Of a stretch of 7,324 nt of DNA, positions 1 through 6,573 are shown in pieces; positions within the stretch are counted from its first letter, which is position 1; every line of letters begins with the position of its first letter. The DNA lies in NCBI GenBank assembly GCA_030665705.1, contig DAOUZG010000087.1:1-7324 (forward strand). Direction: 5' to 3'. The DNA is from Deltaproteobacteria bacterium. Its GTDB lineage: Bacteria; Myxococcota_A; UBA9160; SZUA-336. Under the pieces are notes generated by a model. The model saw only the letters and a list, made by a program, of their open reading frames with translations. It did not search any database and had not been told where the DNA came from. The translations under genes were made by a program, and so were the position numbers.

Positions 1-372
1 GCGGTCCTCTCCCCGTTCTGGGACCTACGGCTTGCCCCGCACCGAATCCCGTGCGCGGTCGGCACGATGCTGCTCTGCCTTCCCTTCTTTCTAGCCACGG
101 ACTCGAGCCTTCGAGGCGACACTCGCACGCGGCGCTGGCTCTCGCCGCTCGGAAAGCTCGTGACCTTCCTGTTCATCGTCGGGGGTGCCGTGGTGGGGCT
201 GCTGCCGTGCGTTCTCCTGCTTGCCCTGGGCCCTCTCGCCTTCCTGTTTGTACTTTTTGAAATGGTGGGGGCACGGGTCGTGCGGGTGAACCCCGAGCCG
301 TGGGTGCCCGCGCTGGTGCAGGCCGCGGCGACGGGCTGGATCGTGGCTGCCCTCTTTCCCGTCGCCGTCTGA
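1..372 (+). CDS. C-terminal part of a small multi-pass membrane protein (5' end outside window)
   Basis: The reading frame is open from the first base of the window to the TGA at 370-372, giving 123 residues. The first in-frame ATG (67-69) has no recognisable Shine-Dalgarno sequence and would cut into the first hydrophobic stretch, so I take the gene to enter from the left; a start at 67 (101 residues) is the alternative. Hydrophobic stretches lie at about residues 18-33, 53-71, 72-92 and 103-123, which suggests three or four membrane segments. A charged loop (RGDTRTRR) lies between the first and second. I see no motif that identifies a family, so the function is unknown. It converges on the VOC gene with a 39-bp gap. 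Confidence 0.55.
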   Translation, partial: AVLSPFWDLRLAPHRIPCAVGTMLLCLPFFLATDSSLRGDTRTRRWLSPLGKLVTFLFIVGGAVVGLLPCVLLLALGPLAFLFVLFEMVGARVVRVNPEPWVPALVQAAATGWIVAALFPVAV

Positions 373-411
373 TCTCTGATTCGCCTCGGCGGCGCGAACG
401 GGTCGGATTGC

Positions 412-858
412 TCAGCTCGGAATCTGGCGCGGGTGGATCGGCTGTCCGAACGAGAACTCGCACGTGTTTCCGCTCGGATCCCGGACCATCACGAAGTATC
501 CGACGATGGGACCGCCCTCGGTCGGTCCCCACTTGAGCAGGTTGTCCTCGATGCCGAGTGCCGCGATCTGGTCGACCTCCTCGCGGGAGTCGACCGCGAA
601 GCCGAAGTGGTCCATCGGGGTCGGCTCCTGGAGTTTCTCATACGGCATCTCGAGCAGGACGATCACGAACTCGGGGTCCTGCTCGTTGTGAGACATCCAC
701 ACGACGCGAGTCCCGCCATCGCCGCGCCGATGCACGATGTGAAGCCCCGCATACCGTCGGTAGAAGTGGATGGACGCGTCGATGTCACCCGTTCGAACCG
801 CCACGTGTGTCATCGGGGCGGATGGCCGCTTCCCCGGCTCGTCGATCTTCTTCGTCAC
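412..858 (-). CDS. VOC-superfamily metalloprotein (glyoxalase/dioxygenase fold)
   Basis: The protein has 148 residues, a normal size for a two-module vicinal oxygen chelate protein. Module one carries MTHVAVRTGDIDASIHFYRR (16-35), and module two carries MDHFGFAVDS (82-91) and the closing signature MVRDPSGNTCEF (124-135). The probable metal ligands are H18, H84 and E134, a 2-His/1-carboxylate set as in type I extradiol dioxygenases and related VOC enzymes. By my hand alignment, glyoxalase I has a further Glu in the strand around FVIVLL (64-69); here that position is hydrophobic, so a standard lactoylglutathione lyase is less likely. The start is GTG at 858, preceded at 7 nt by a perfect AGGAGG. 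It overlaps the LuxC-like stop by 4 bp (GTGA) and is the last gene of the operon. The reaction is unknown; an oxygenase, lyase or resistance/detoxification role are all possible. Confidence 0.88.
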   Translation of the reverse strand: MTKKIDEPGKRPSAPMTHVAVRTGDIDASIHFYRRYAGLHIVHRRGDGGTRVVWMSHNEQDPEFVIVLLEMPYEKLQEPTPMDHFGFAVDSREEVDQIAALGIEDNLLKWGPTEGGPIVGYFVMVRDPSGNTCEFSFGQPIHPRQIPS

Positions 859-2039
859 GTCGACTCCTCCTGAGCGTCTTCCACGTCCACTCGGCGGATC
901 ATAGCGGACAGCGGTCCTGTTCCGTCGTGATGCCAGTCGATCGGCGGGAGTTGCATGCGACCGAGTGGGCAGACTCGCGACCCGCCGCCGCGGGCCACGA
1001 TCCCTGCAAGCCGGGAAGCACGCGGCCCCCAGCCCCCCTGGCCCAGCGAGGATACGTGAGGCGACAGGCCCTCGCACCACGGCCCAAGCGCCTCGGAACC
1101 GGAGATCGGAATGAGGGGCACCGTTCGCAGCGTTCCGGGAGCGGGGCGAGATTCTGGGAGCTCGAGAATGACGGTCCACGCGGTGCTCGAGCTCGGACTG
1201 AAGAGCTTCGTCCCTTCACGCACTGCCGCGCGGGCGCGTCGGTCGTGCACCCACGCTTCCTCACCCGCCTCCAGGGATCCGCGGGGAAGCTCGGTTGCGA
1301 GCCGCTCCAGCTCCGCGGCCAGCGCGCGGGCCAACGCTTCGGCACGGCCGGGTGGACGATTCTCCACTAGAACGTAGGAGGGGGAGAGACATCCGCGTCC
1401 GTCGTAAAGCGCGACGTCGAGCGCGAGCAGGCGCGCCGCCTCCTCGACGTCCATCTCCGAGCCGATGGCCGCTACCGACAGGCGGTGGCCGTACCCGACG
1501 AAGATCCGGTCGATCGGAACCCGAGCGCGCAGCGCGGCCACCGTCTCATCCTGGCCGTGCACGACGACTGCGTCGGCCTGCTCGAGGACCTTCGGATCCT
1601 CGCCAATCCGAATCGCCTCTCCGAGCACGGGGTCGACGCAGGAGACGGAATCGCGAAAGAGCCTTGCGCTCACGGGGTCGGCGGAGGACGTCTTTGCGTA
1701 CACCGCGGAGCCTGCGAGAAGCGGGTAGAGCAGCGCCCCGAACGCAGCGGTCGGGATGCAGCCTGCCAGCCAGACCGCCGTCACCTCCGGAACCCGGCAC
1801 CGCTCCGGTAGCTCGCGAGCGCGGAGCGCGCTGAGGGCAGGCCCGGTCCAGCCCCGAAGCCCGAGATCGCAACCGAGATCGAGGACCGGAGCGGAGAAGA
1901 CGGGGTGCTCGGCGCGGAGTCGCGCGCGTACGGTCGAGTCGGGATCGCGCCACAGCGAGAGGGCCCTCTCGAGTCCCGCAACGATCCGCGCCTCGTCGAG
2001 CGCAGCGCCGGATGTGCGGAGGGCTTCCAGATCGCTCAT
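855..2039 (-). CDS. LuxC-family acyl-CoA/acyl-protein reductase (NADPH-dependent, aldehyde-forming)
   Basis: LuxC-family enzymes reduce an activated acyl group, taken over from LuxE or from acyl-CoA, to the aldehyde using NADPH through an acyl-cysteine intermediate. The 394-residue product shows DGRGCLSPS (213-221), in which C217 is the expected catalytic cysteine of the conserved RGCLSP/ACLSP block. The family's C-terminal pattern of Gln, two Pro, Trp and HDG is seen as MQLPPIDWHHDG (362-373). The stretch VAAIG with GYGHR (182-193) and the aldehyde-dehydrogenase-like core around it also fit. It is shorter than luminous Vibrio LuxC (roughly 480 residues), mainly at the N terminus. ATG at 2039 overlaps the LuxE-like stop (ATGA, 2036-2039). 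I see no good Shine-Dalgarno there, so translation is probably coupled. It is the third gene of the operon. The family assignment is firm; the acyl substrate is unknown. Confidence 0.92.
   Translation of the reverse strand: MSDLEALRTSGAALDEARIVAGLERALSLWRDPDSTVRARLRAEHPVFSAPVLDLGCDLGLRGWTGPALSALRARELPERCRVPEVTAVWLAGCIPTAAFGALLYPLLAGSAVYAKTSSADPVSARLFRDSVSCVDPVLGEAIRIGEDPKVLEQADAVVVHGQDETVAALRARVPIDRIFVGYGHRLSVAAIGSEMDVEEAARLLALDVALYDGRGCLSPSYVLVENRPPGRAEALARALAAELERLATELPRGSLEAGEEAWVHDRRARAAVREGTKLFSPSSSTAWTVILELPESRPAPGTLRTVPLIPISGSEALGPWCEGLSPHVSSLGQGGWGPRASRLAGIVARGGGSRVCPLGRMQLPPIDWHHDGTGPLSAMIRRVDVEDAQEEST
866..871 (-). promoter_or_regulatory. Strong Shine-Dalgarno for the VOC gene, inside the LuxC-like 3' end
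   Basis: The minus strand reads AGGAGG, then 7 nt (AGTCGAC), then GTG at 858-856. This decides the start of the VOC gene, because the frame is open much further upstream (to about 1179) but that part is only the LuxC-like gene read in another frame. It is the only consensus ribosome binding site in the operon; the other junctions seem to rely on start/stop overlap. Confidence 0.85.
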
Positions 2040-3112
2040 CTTGCGCCGAGGAGCAGGTCGGCTGCGACGGAGCAGCCGCGGGCTTCGGCGTCGGGTGCGC
2101 GGCCGACGACCTCGAAGCCGTCCCCAACCCAGCAACCGAGGTCCGAGGTCTGGACGGCGACAACCGACCCCGTGTTGGCGAGGTCGTAGTGCACCAGGAT
2201 TCCGACCGAGCCCTGCGGGACCTCGTCGAGTGTGCCCGGATCCACGACGCGCGTCCGCACCCAGGGGGGAACGCACTTGGTCGCGGTCGGACTTCCCGTC
2301 CGAAGTGTGGACTCGTAGAACTGACTCGCGAGCTCGCACATCCCGTACTGGTTCACGATGCGCGCCCGCGACACACCGAGCCGCTTCTCGATTGAGCTGT
2401 GCAGTTCCTCACGGGAGACCTCGCGCGAGCGTCCCTTGAAGCCGCCGGTCTCCATGACGCGGCTCCCCTCGGGGAGCACGATACTCGAGCCCCGCGAGGC
2501 GAGCAGGTCCAACAGGTGGACCAGAGCAAAGGTGGTTCCCACGAGGGCGACCGGCTCCTGGGCGTGACGGAGATCGCCGAGCAGACCTTCCGGATCCCAC
2601 CCCTCTGCGGAGACGTAGAAGCGGCTCTCCGGGGTGCCGAGCGCCCGCACCGCCACGTCGAACATGTGGGAAAGGGAGGAATCGGGGACCTCCGCTCCGG
2701 AAGGGGCGAGGACGGCAAAGCGGATCGGGTTCCCCTCGGGACAGACGTAGGCGGAGAGCGTCGCCAGGAGCGAGGCTTCGTAGAGGTCGAGCGTATCGAG
2801 GTGGAGTTCGCCCCGCAGATCGGTTGTGCTCCCGCTCGTGCGAAACGTGCGGACCTCCTGCTCCTCGGGGAACGTCGCGAGGCGAGCTTCCTTGAAGGCG
2901 CCCGTCGGAACTGCCGGGATCTCTTTCCACGAACGCACCATCCCGGGCTCGACCCCGTAAGCCTCGCAAAGCCTCTGGTACGCCGAATTGTGTCTGTACT
3001 GGTAGCTGAAGAGATCGAGCGCCAGAGATCCGAACCGCTCCTCGTCGGTGGGGGCGAGCGCTCCCTCTCCGATCCAGTCGAGCACGGCCCGGTCCAGCGC
3101 TCTACGACTCAC
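2036..3112 (-). CDS. LuxE-family acyl-protein synthetase (ATP-dependent acid activation)
   Basis: LuxE, a member of the ANL adenylating superfamily, activates a carboxylic acid with ATP, takes it onto its own cysteine and passes it to LuxC. The 358-residue protein has the ATP-phosphate loop FRTSGSTTDLRG (90-101), the LuxE/PaaK-type ETGGFKGRSREVS (221-233), the A5-like NQYGMCELASQFYE (254-267) and an A8-like TSDLGCW...VVGRA region (322-339). C347, in ARGCSVA eleven residues from the C terminus, sits where luminous LuxE carries its acyl-accepting cysteine on a flexible tail. Length is close to the family norm of about 370. The start GTG at 3112 forms a GTGA overlap with the aminotransferase stop; the upstream open frame is only the aminotransferase gene in another frame. 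No clear Shine-Dalgarno is seen, so coupling is likely. Confidence 0.92.
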   Translation of the reverse strand: MSRRALDRAVLDWIGEGALAPTDEERFGSLALDLFSYQYRHNSAYQRLCEAYGVEPGMVRSWKEIPAVPTGAFKEARLATFPEEQEVRTFRTSGSTTDLRGELHLDTLDLYEASLLATLSAYVCPEGNPIRFAVLAPSGAEVPDSSLSHMFDVAVRALGTPESRFYVSAEGWDPEGLLGDLRHAQEPVALVGTTFALVHLLDLLASRGSSIVLPEGSRVMETGGFKGRSREVSREELHSSIEKRLGVSRARIVNQYGMCELASQFYESTLRTGSPTATKCVPPWVRTRVVDPGTLDEVPQGSVGILVHYDLANTGSVVAVQTSDLGCWVGDGFEVVGRAPDAEARGCSVAADLLLGAR

Positions 3113-4371
3113 GCGCTCAACAGTTCCACGAGCCGGGCCAGTGCGCCATCGAGAAGCGCATCGGGGATGTTGAGGGCCGGGCTCAGCGTCACGACGCGCC
3201 CCTCTTCTCCCTCTCCGATCAGAATCCACCCGGATCGGAGCGCCTGGCGCACGACGCGCGCGGCGGTTCGAGCGGAGTCGAGCTCGACGCCGATCAAGAG
3301 CCCCCGCCCCCGAACGTCGACGACGCACGGCGCCGACGAAAGCGCCCGGGAAAGGTCCGCACGCAGCTGCTCCCCTCGTTTGCGGCTGTGCTCGACCCAC
3401 CGGTCCCGTTCCAGGATCTCGAGGACCCGCAAGGCGATGGCACAGCCGACCGGGTGGCCGAGGTGGGTGCTCGTATGAATTGCCTCTCCCCTGGAGGCGG
3501 GCCATCGACACATCACCGCGGCTCGTCCGAGGCAGACCGAGACGGGGAAGCCGCCCCCGAGCGCCTTGCCGAGCGCCACCACGTCGGGGATCACACCCTC
3601 CGCCTCGCAGCCGAGCCAGTACCCGGTCCGGCCGAGCCCGGTCCAGATCTCGTCGGCCACGAGCAGGACCCCCGCCTCGTCTGCAATCGACCGGAGCTCC
3701 CTTAGGAAGCCCTCGGGCGGAACCCGCACCCCGCCTCGTCCCTGGATCGGTTCGACGAGGACCGCACCGACGTCCCCCGCGTGGACCGCGCTTCGGACGG
3801 CCTCCGCGTCACCGAACGGAACGAACCGCGTTCGTTCGGGGAGGCGGGCGCGAAACGGCTCGCGGAAGAGCGCCCGGTGGGTCGTGTCGAGCGCGCCCAG
3901 CCCGAGCCCGTGGTAGGCGCCCTCAAAGGCCACGAGACCGGGGCGGCCCGTCGTGAGGAGTGCGGTCTTGATGGCGGACTCGATGGCGTCGGAGCCCGAG
4001 CTGGAGAGGATTCCGTGCCCGAGGTCGCCGGGCAGCATCCGGCTCAGGGCCTCGAGAAGCTCAACCTTCACCTCGGCGGGATACAGGTCTCCCATCGCGT
4101 GCGAGAGGGTCTCCGACTGGGAGTTGGCCGCTTGGACAAGCTCCGGCTCAGAGTACCCGAGTATGGCGGCACCGAAGCCGGCGATCAGATCGACGTATCG
4201 ATTGCCGTCCACGTCGTAGACGTTCGAGCCGAGCGCGCGCGACAGGAACACGGGCCCCTCGCGGAGGCAGGTGACCTCCGGACACTCGACGCGCTCGAGG
4301 CGAGCGGCGAGAGACCGGGAGCGAGGTCCCGGGATCTCAGTCTTGAGCTGGGGAAGTGCCGCGCCTTCCAC
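3109..4371 (-). CDS. Class III PLP-dependent aminotransferase, GABA-transaminase type
   Basis: The 420-residue product is full length for fold-type I class III transaminases, which interconvert an aldehyde or keto group and a primary amine. TEIPGPRSRSLAAR (11-24) matches the N-terminal block typical of GabT-like enzymes. SSSGSDAIESA (123-133) and GAYHGL (151-156) are cofactor-pocket motifs. EPIQGRGG (207-214) and VADEIWTGLGRTG (238-250) follow, with D240 expected to hold the pyridine nitrogen. K269 in ALGKALGGGFP is the PLP Schiff-base lysine, and HTSTHLGHPVGCA (299-311) is the phosphate-side loop. The start is GTG at 4371: there is no ATG, GTG or TTG between it and the in-frame stop at 4483-4485, and it sits just before the conserved PGPRSR. 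No Shine-Dalgarno is visible. It is the first gene of the operon with LuxE- and LuxC-like proteins, which suggests an aldehyde as amino acceptor. GABA, ornithine or other omega-amines remain alternative substrates. Confidence 0.93.
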   Translation of the reverse strand: MEGAALPQLKTEIPGPRSRSLAARLERVECPEVTCLREGPVFLSRALGSNVYDVDGNRYVDLIAGFGAAILGYSEPELVQAANSQSETLSHAMGDLYPAEVKVELLEALSRMLPGDLGHGILSSSGSDAIESAIKTALLTTGRPGLVAFEGAYHGLGLGALDTTHRALFREPFRARLPERTRFVPFGDAEAVRSAVHAGDVGAVLVEPIQGRGGVRVPPEGFLRELRSIADEAGVLLVADEIWTGLGRTGYWLGCEAEGVIPDVVALGKALGGGFPVSVCLGRAAVMCRWPASRGEAIHTSTHLGHPVGCAIALRVLEILERDRWVEHSRKRGEQLRADLSRALSSAPCVVDVRGRGLLIGVELDSARTAARVVRQALRSGWILIGEGEEGRVVTLSPALNIPDALLDGALARLVELLSA

Positions 4372-4488
4372 TTCGCGAAGGCTACCCGAACCGCTCCCAG
4401 ACCCGAAGGCCGAGAGTCTCCGCAGCGGCTCGTGTTGATCTGCGAAGATGGATGCTGGCGCCGCGGATCGGCAAGATGAGATTCAGCC
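4372..4488. promoter_or_regulatory. Divergent intergenic region, presumed to hold both promoters
   Basis: These 117 bp separate the two divergent gene clusters, so the promoters for both should lie here or just inside the first genes. I cannot point to a convincing -35/-10 pair on either strand; TTGATC (4435-4440) resembles a -35 for the plus direction but lacks a matching -10. A perfect 10-bp palindrome CTTCGCGAAG (4371-4380) abuts the aminotransferase start and could be an operator half or chance. The assignment rests on gene arrangement. Confidence 0.4.
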
Positions 4489-6573
4489 ATGGGCTCTCAG
4501 CAAGGAGACCGACACCCCAAGGCCCGGGACCTCCCCACGGGTCCCGGGCTCGGCGTCCGCGGGCTAGCCCGCTGCTCGGCCGGCTTCCCATACTGGTCCC
4601 TCTCCCCCTCGTCCTGGGGAGGGCTACTGGACGGCGTCCTCGCGCTCCGGATCGAGGCGATCCGGCTCGACGTCCCGTGGGAGCGCCATGAGCGTGCACC
4701 GGGGGTGTTCGACTGGGGCAACTGGCGGCCCGAGCTAGCGCTTGAACGTCTCCTGTCTCTCGCTCGGGCGCGCGGGCTTCTCGTCTGGGTGAGGCCGGGT
4801 CCCTGGATCGGTCCGCCGTTCCCGAACGGGGGAATCCCGTCTCGTGTGCTCCAGGCCGAGGAGGTTCGAGCGATCGGCCCGAGCGGCCGAGATCTTCGGT
4901 TTCCCTCTCCCACCTCGAGCCGCCTCGCGGACGAGGTGCGTCATTGGCTCCGGGCCGTGGTCGAGCGAGTGGCCCCCCACGCCTACCCGCTCGGCCCGGT
5001 GGTTGGCCTACTCGTGGGCGAGACCGTCCCAGCACCAGCGCCCTGGCCGGGGGGGGGCCTGGACTACTCGCCGCAGGCGAAGGGCTTTTTGACCCGCTAC
5101 CTGAGCGTCAAGTACGGGGAGGCGGGTCCTCCCTTTGCTCCGGTAGAGGGATCGTCCACTCCAGCGCCCTTGACGCGCGAGATCGAGCGCGTCGAAGCGG
5201 GGGAGGTCGCGCGACGGCTTACGGTCGGATGGGCAGCGGAGATTCGCTCGGAGGTCCACCCGGGACTCCCTCTGGTTGCGGAGATCGCCGACCACCCACA
5301 GGGATCGGGGGGGGACCCGGTAGCCTCGCGGAGTCTTTGTGACGGGATCACGCTGATCCCGCCCAGGGATGGAGCTCTCGACTACACGGGGCTTCGCCTG
5401 CTCGGTCTGCGGGCGGCGGGGCTCGCGCCCGGAACTGGAGTGGGGGCAATCGCGGCCACTCGATCGACCGAGGGAGGGGGGGCGGCGCTCGACCTCGCGA
5501 CATCCACCGCGGTCCTCGCGATGTCCGGTGTCCGGGCTCTCGACCTTCGATCGGTGGTGAACGTGCGAGAGGAGGCGGGGTTTGACGCACCGCTTGAGCC
5601 GACCGGCGAGCTGAGCGAGACGGGACTTCGCCTGCAGGAGCTTCTTCGGCTGCTCGACGCAATCGATCACTCGAACCTCGAACGCCGGGCCGACTGCATG
5701 CTGCTTTCGAACCGGGAGAACGGGCGGCTTAGGGAAGGGCGCTCCGCCTGCGGCTCGCTTCCGCCGGGGCTCGGCTCGGCTCGCGCACTCGGCCTCTTAC
5801 GCGTCGTGCCGGGACCGGGGGACGGCTTGGACCTCCCTGAGCTGGATCACGACATCGTCTTTGACGCACTTTTTGACGGGCTGAGGCGCGCCGGCATCTC
5901 GTTCGTGGTCTCCGAAGCCTCCCTCTCGGAGGAGGCGCTCGAGGCGGCCCGCGTGATTTTCCTCGTCAGCTTCCAGCGTATGAGCCGGCCCCTGGCCCAG
6001 CGACTGTTCGAGTGGGTGGATCGGGGGGGTACGCTCGTCGTGGGGCCTCGCGTCCCCGAGTGGGATTGGGCCGGCGGTTCGCTCGGTCTCCGGCTCCCGG
6101 TGCAGCTCAAGGACCGGTTCGGCTCGGTCCGGCTCCGCAACCTGGTCCTCGAGGAGGCCGAGGTCTTCGCCGGCGGTGAGCCGGTCATCGAGACGGAGGA
6201 TGGGGTTCTCGCGGTTGCGATGCCGTTCGGTGGTGGGCGGATCGTGCGGTTTGGGTTCCGCTTTCCCTTTGACGCGGTTGAGCGTGACGCAGAGGCAGTG
6301 GCGTGGATCGTGACGCGTCTGGCCCACGCAGCGGAAATCGGTGCCCGCTACCCGACGTCCGACCCTTGCGTCGAAACGGAGCTTCACGAGAGCCCGGTGC
6401 GCCGATTCCTCTTTCTCGCAAACCCCCTGCCGGTGGATCGCTCCATCAGCGTGGCCCTCGCTCCGGGCGAGGCTCTGCGCGAGGTGCGAGGCCGGGCTGA
6501 GCACGTGCGCGCCGGGGAGCAGTTCGTGGTTCCCTCCGCGACTGTTCTCGTGCGCGAGCTGGTGCGGCTATGA
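4489..6573 (+). CDS. GH35/GH42-like beta-galactosidase-fold protein with C-terminal GATase-like domain
   Basis: The 694-residue product begins with a TIM-barrel region that resembles GH35 beta-galactosidases: RLDVPWERHERAPGVFDW (59-76), RPGPWIGPPFPNGGIPSRVL (102-121) and the late FDAPLEPTGELSETGLRLQE (365-384). LLVGETV (174-180) aligns with the family's acid/base segment, with E178 in place but the preceding Asn replaced by Gly. I cannot find a clear nucleophile Glu. A second domain (about 435-615) looks like the class I glutamine-amidotransferase-like domain of GH42 proteins: FDALFDGLRRAGISFVV, then FEWVDRGGTLVVGP (507-520). A short beta-rich tail follows. No signal peptide is visible, so a cytoplasmic location is likely. 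ATG 4489 is the first start after the in-frame stop at 4477-4479, and its ribosome binding site is weak. Overall fold: fairly sure. Activity and substrate: unsure; it may be catalytically altered. Confidence 0.78.
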   Translation: MGSQQGDRHPKARDLPTGPGLGVRGLARCSAGFPYWSLSPSSWGGLLDGVLALRIEAIRLDVPWERHERAPGVFDWGNWRPELALERLLSLARARGLLVWVRPGPWIGPPFPNGGIPSRVLQAEEVRAIGPSGRDLRFPSPTSSRLADEVRHWLRAVVERVAPHAYPLGPVVGLLVGETVPAPAPWPGGGLDYSPQAKGFLTRYLSVKYGEAGPPFAPVEGSSTPAPLTREIERVEAGEVARRLTVGWAAEIRSEVHPGLPLVAEIADHPQGSGGDPVASRSLCDGITLIPPRDGALDYTGLRLLGLRAAGLAPGTGVGAIAATRSTEGGGAALDLATSTAVLAMSGVRALDLRSVVNVREEAGFDAPLEPTGELSETGLRLQELLRLLDAIDHSNLERRADCMLLSNRENGRLREGRSACGSLPPGLGSARALGLLRVVPGPGDGLDLPELDHDIVFDALFDGLRRAGISFVVSEASLSEEALEAARVIFLVSFQRMSRPLAQRLFEWVDRGGTLVVGPRVPEWDWAGGSLGLRLPVQLKDRFGSVRLRNLVLEEAEVFAGGEPVIETEDGVLAVAMPFGGGRIVRFGFRFPFDAVERDAEAVAWIVTRLAHAAEIGARYPTSDPCVETELHESPVRRFLFLANPLPVDRSISVALAPGEALREVRGRAEHVRAGEQFVVPSATVLVRELVRL
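5049..5057 (+). repeat. G9 homopolymer inside the GH35-like gene
   Basis: Nine consecutive G residues encode part of PWPGGGL (residues 186-191). Further runs in the same gene are G8 at 5307-5314, G7 at 5476-5482 and G7 at 6023-6029, each coding for glycine pairs or triples. The frame stays open through all four, so the gene is intact as given. Confidence 0.9.

Noticed and set aside
373..411. Possible bidirectional terminator between the converging genes
   Set aside because: There is only a short weak GC repeat and no T-run on either strand, so a terminator cannot be supported.
433..873. 146-codon open frame on the plus strand across the VOC gene
   Set aside because: It is the complement of a clear VOC gene with conserved motifs and a strong ribosome binding site; its own translation shows no family motif.
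859..1179. N-terminal extension of the VOC reading frame
   Set aside because: The extra residues are arginine-rich low-complexity sequence produced by reading the LuxC-like gene in another frame; the AGGAGG-GTG start at 858 explains the gene.
2040..2339. N-terminal extension of the LuxC-like frame
   Set aside because: It is antisense-free but out of frame with the LuxE-like gene and has Arg/Gly/Pro-rich composition without motifs; ATG at 2039 with ATGA overlap is better supported.
2399..3478. 359-codon plus-strand open frame across the LuxE-like and aminotransferase genes
   Set aside because: It is a high-GC shadow frame opposite two well-supported genes and shows no coherent domain.
3113..3511. 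N-terminal extension of the LuxE-like frame
   Set aside because: It lies wholly within the aminotransferase coding region and has no LuxE similarity; the GTGA overlap start at 3112 fits the family length.
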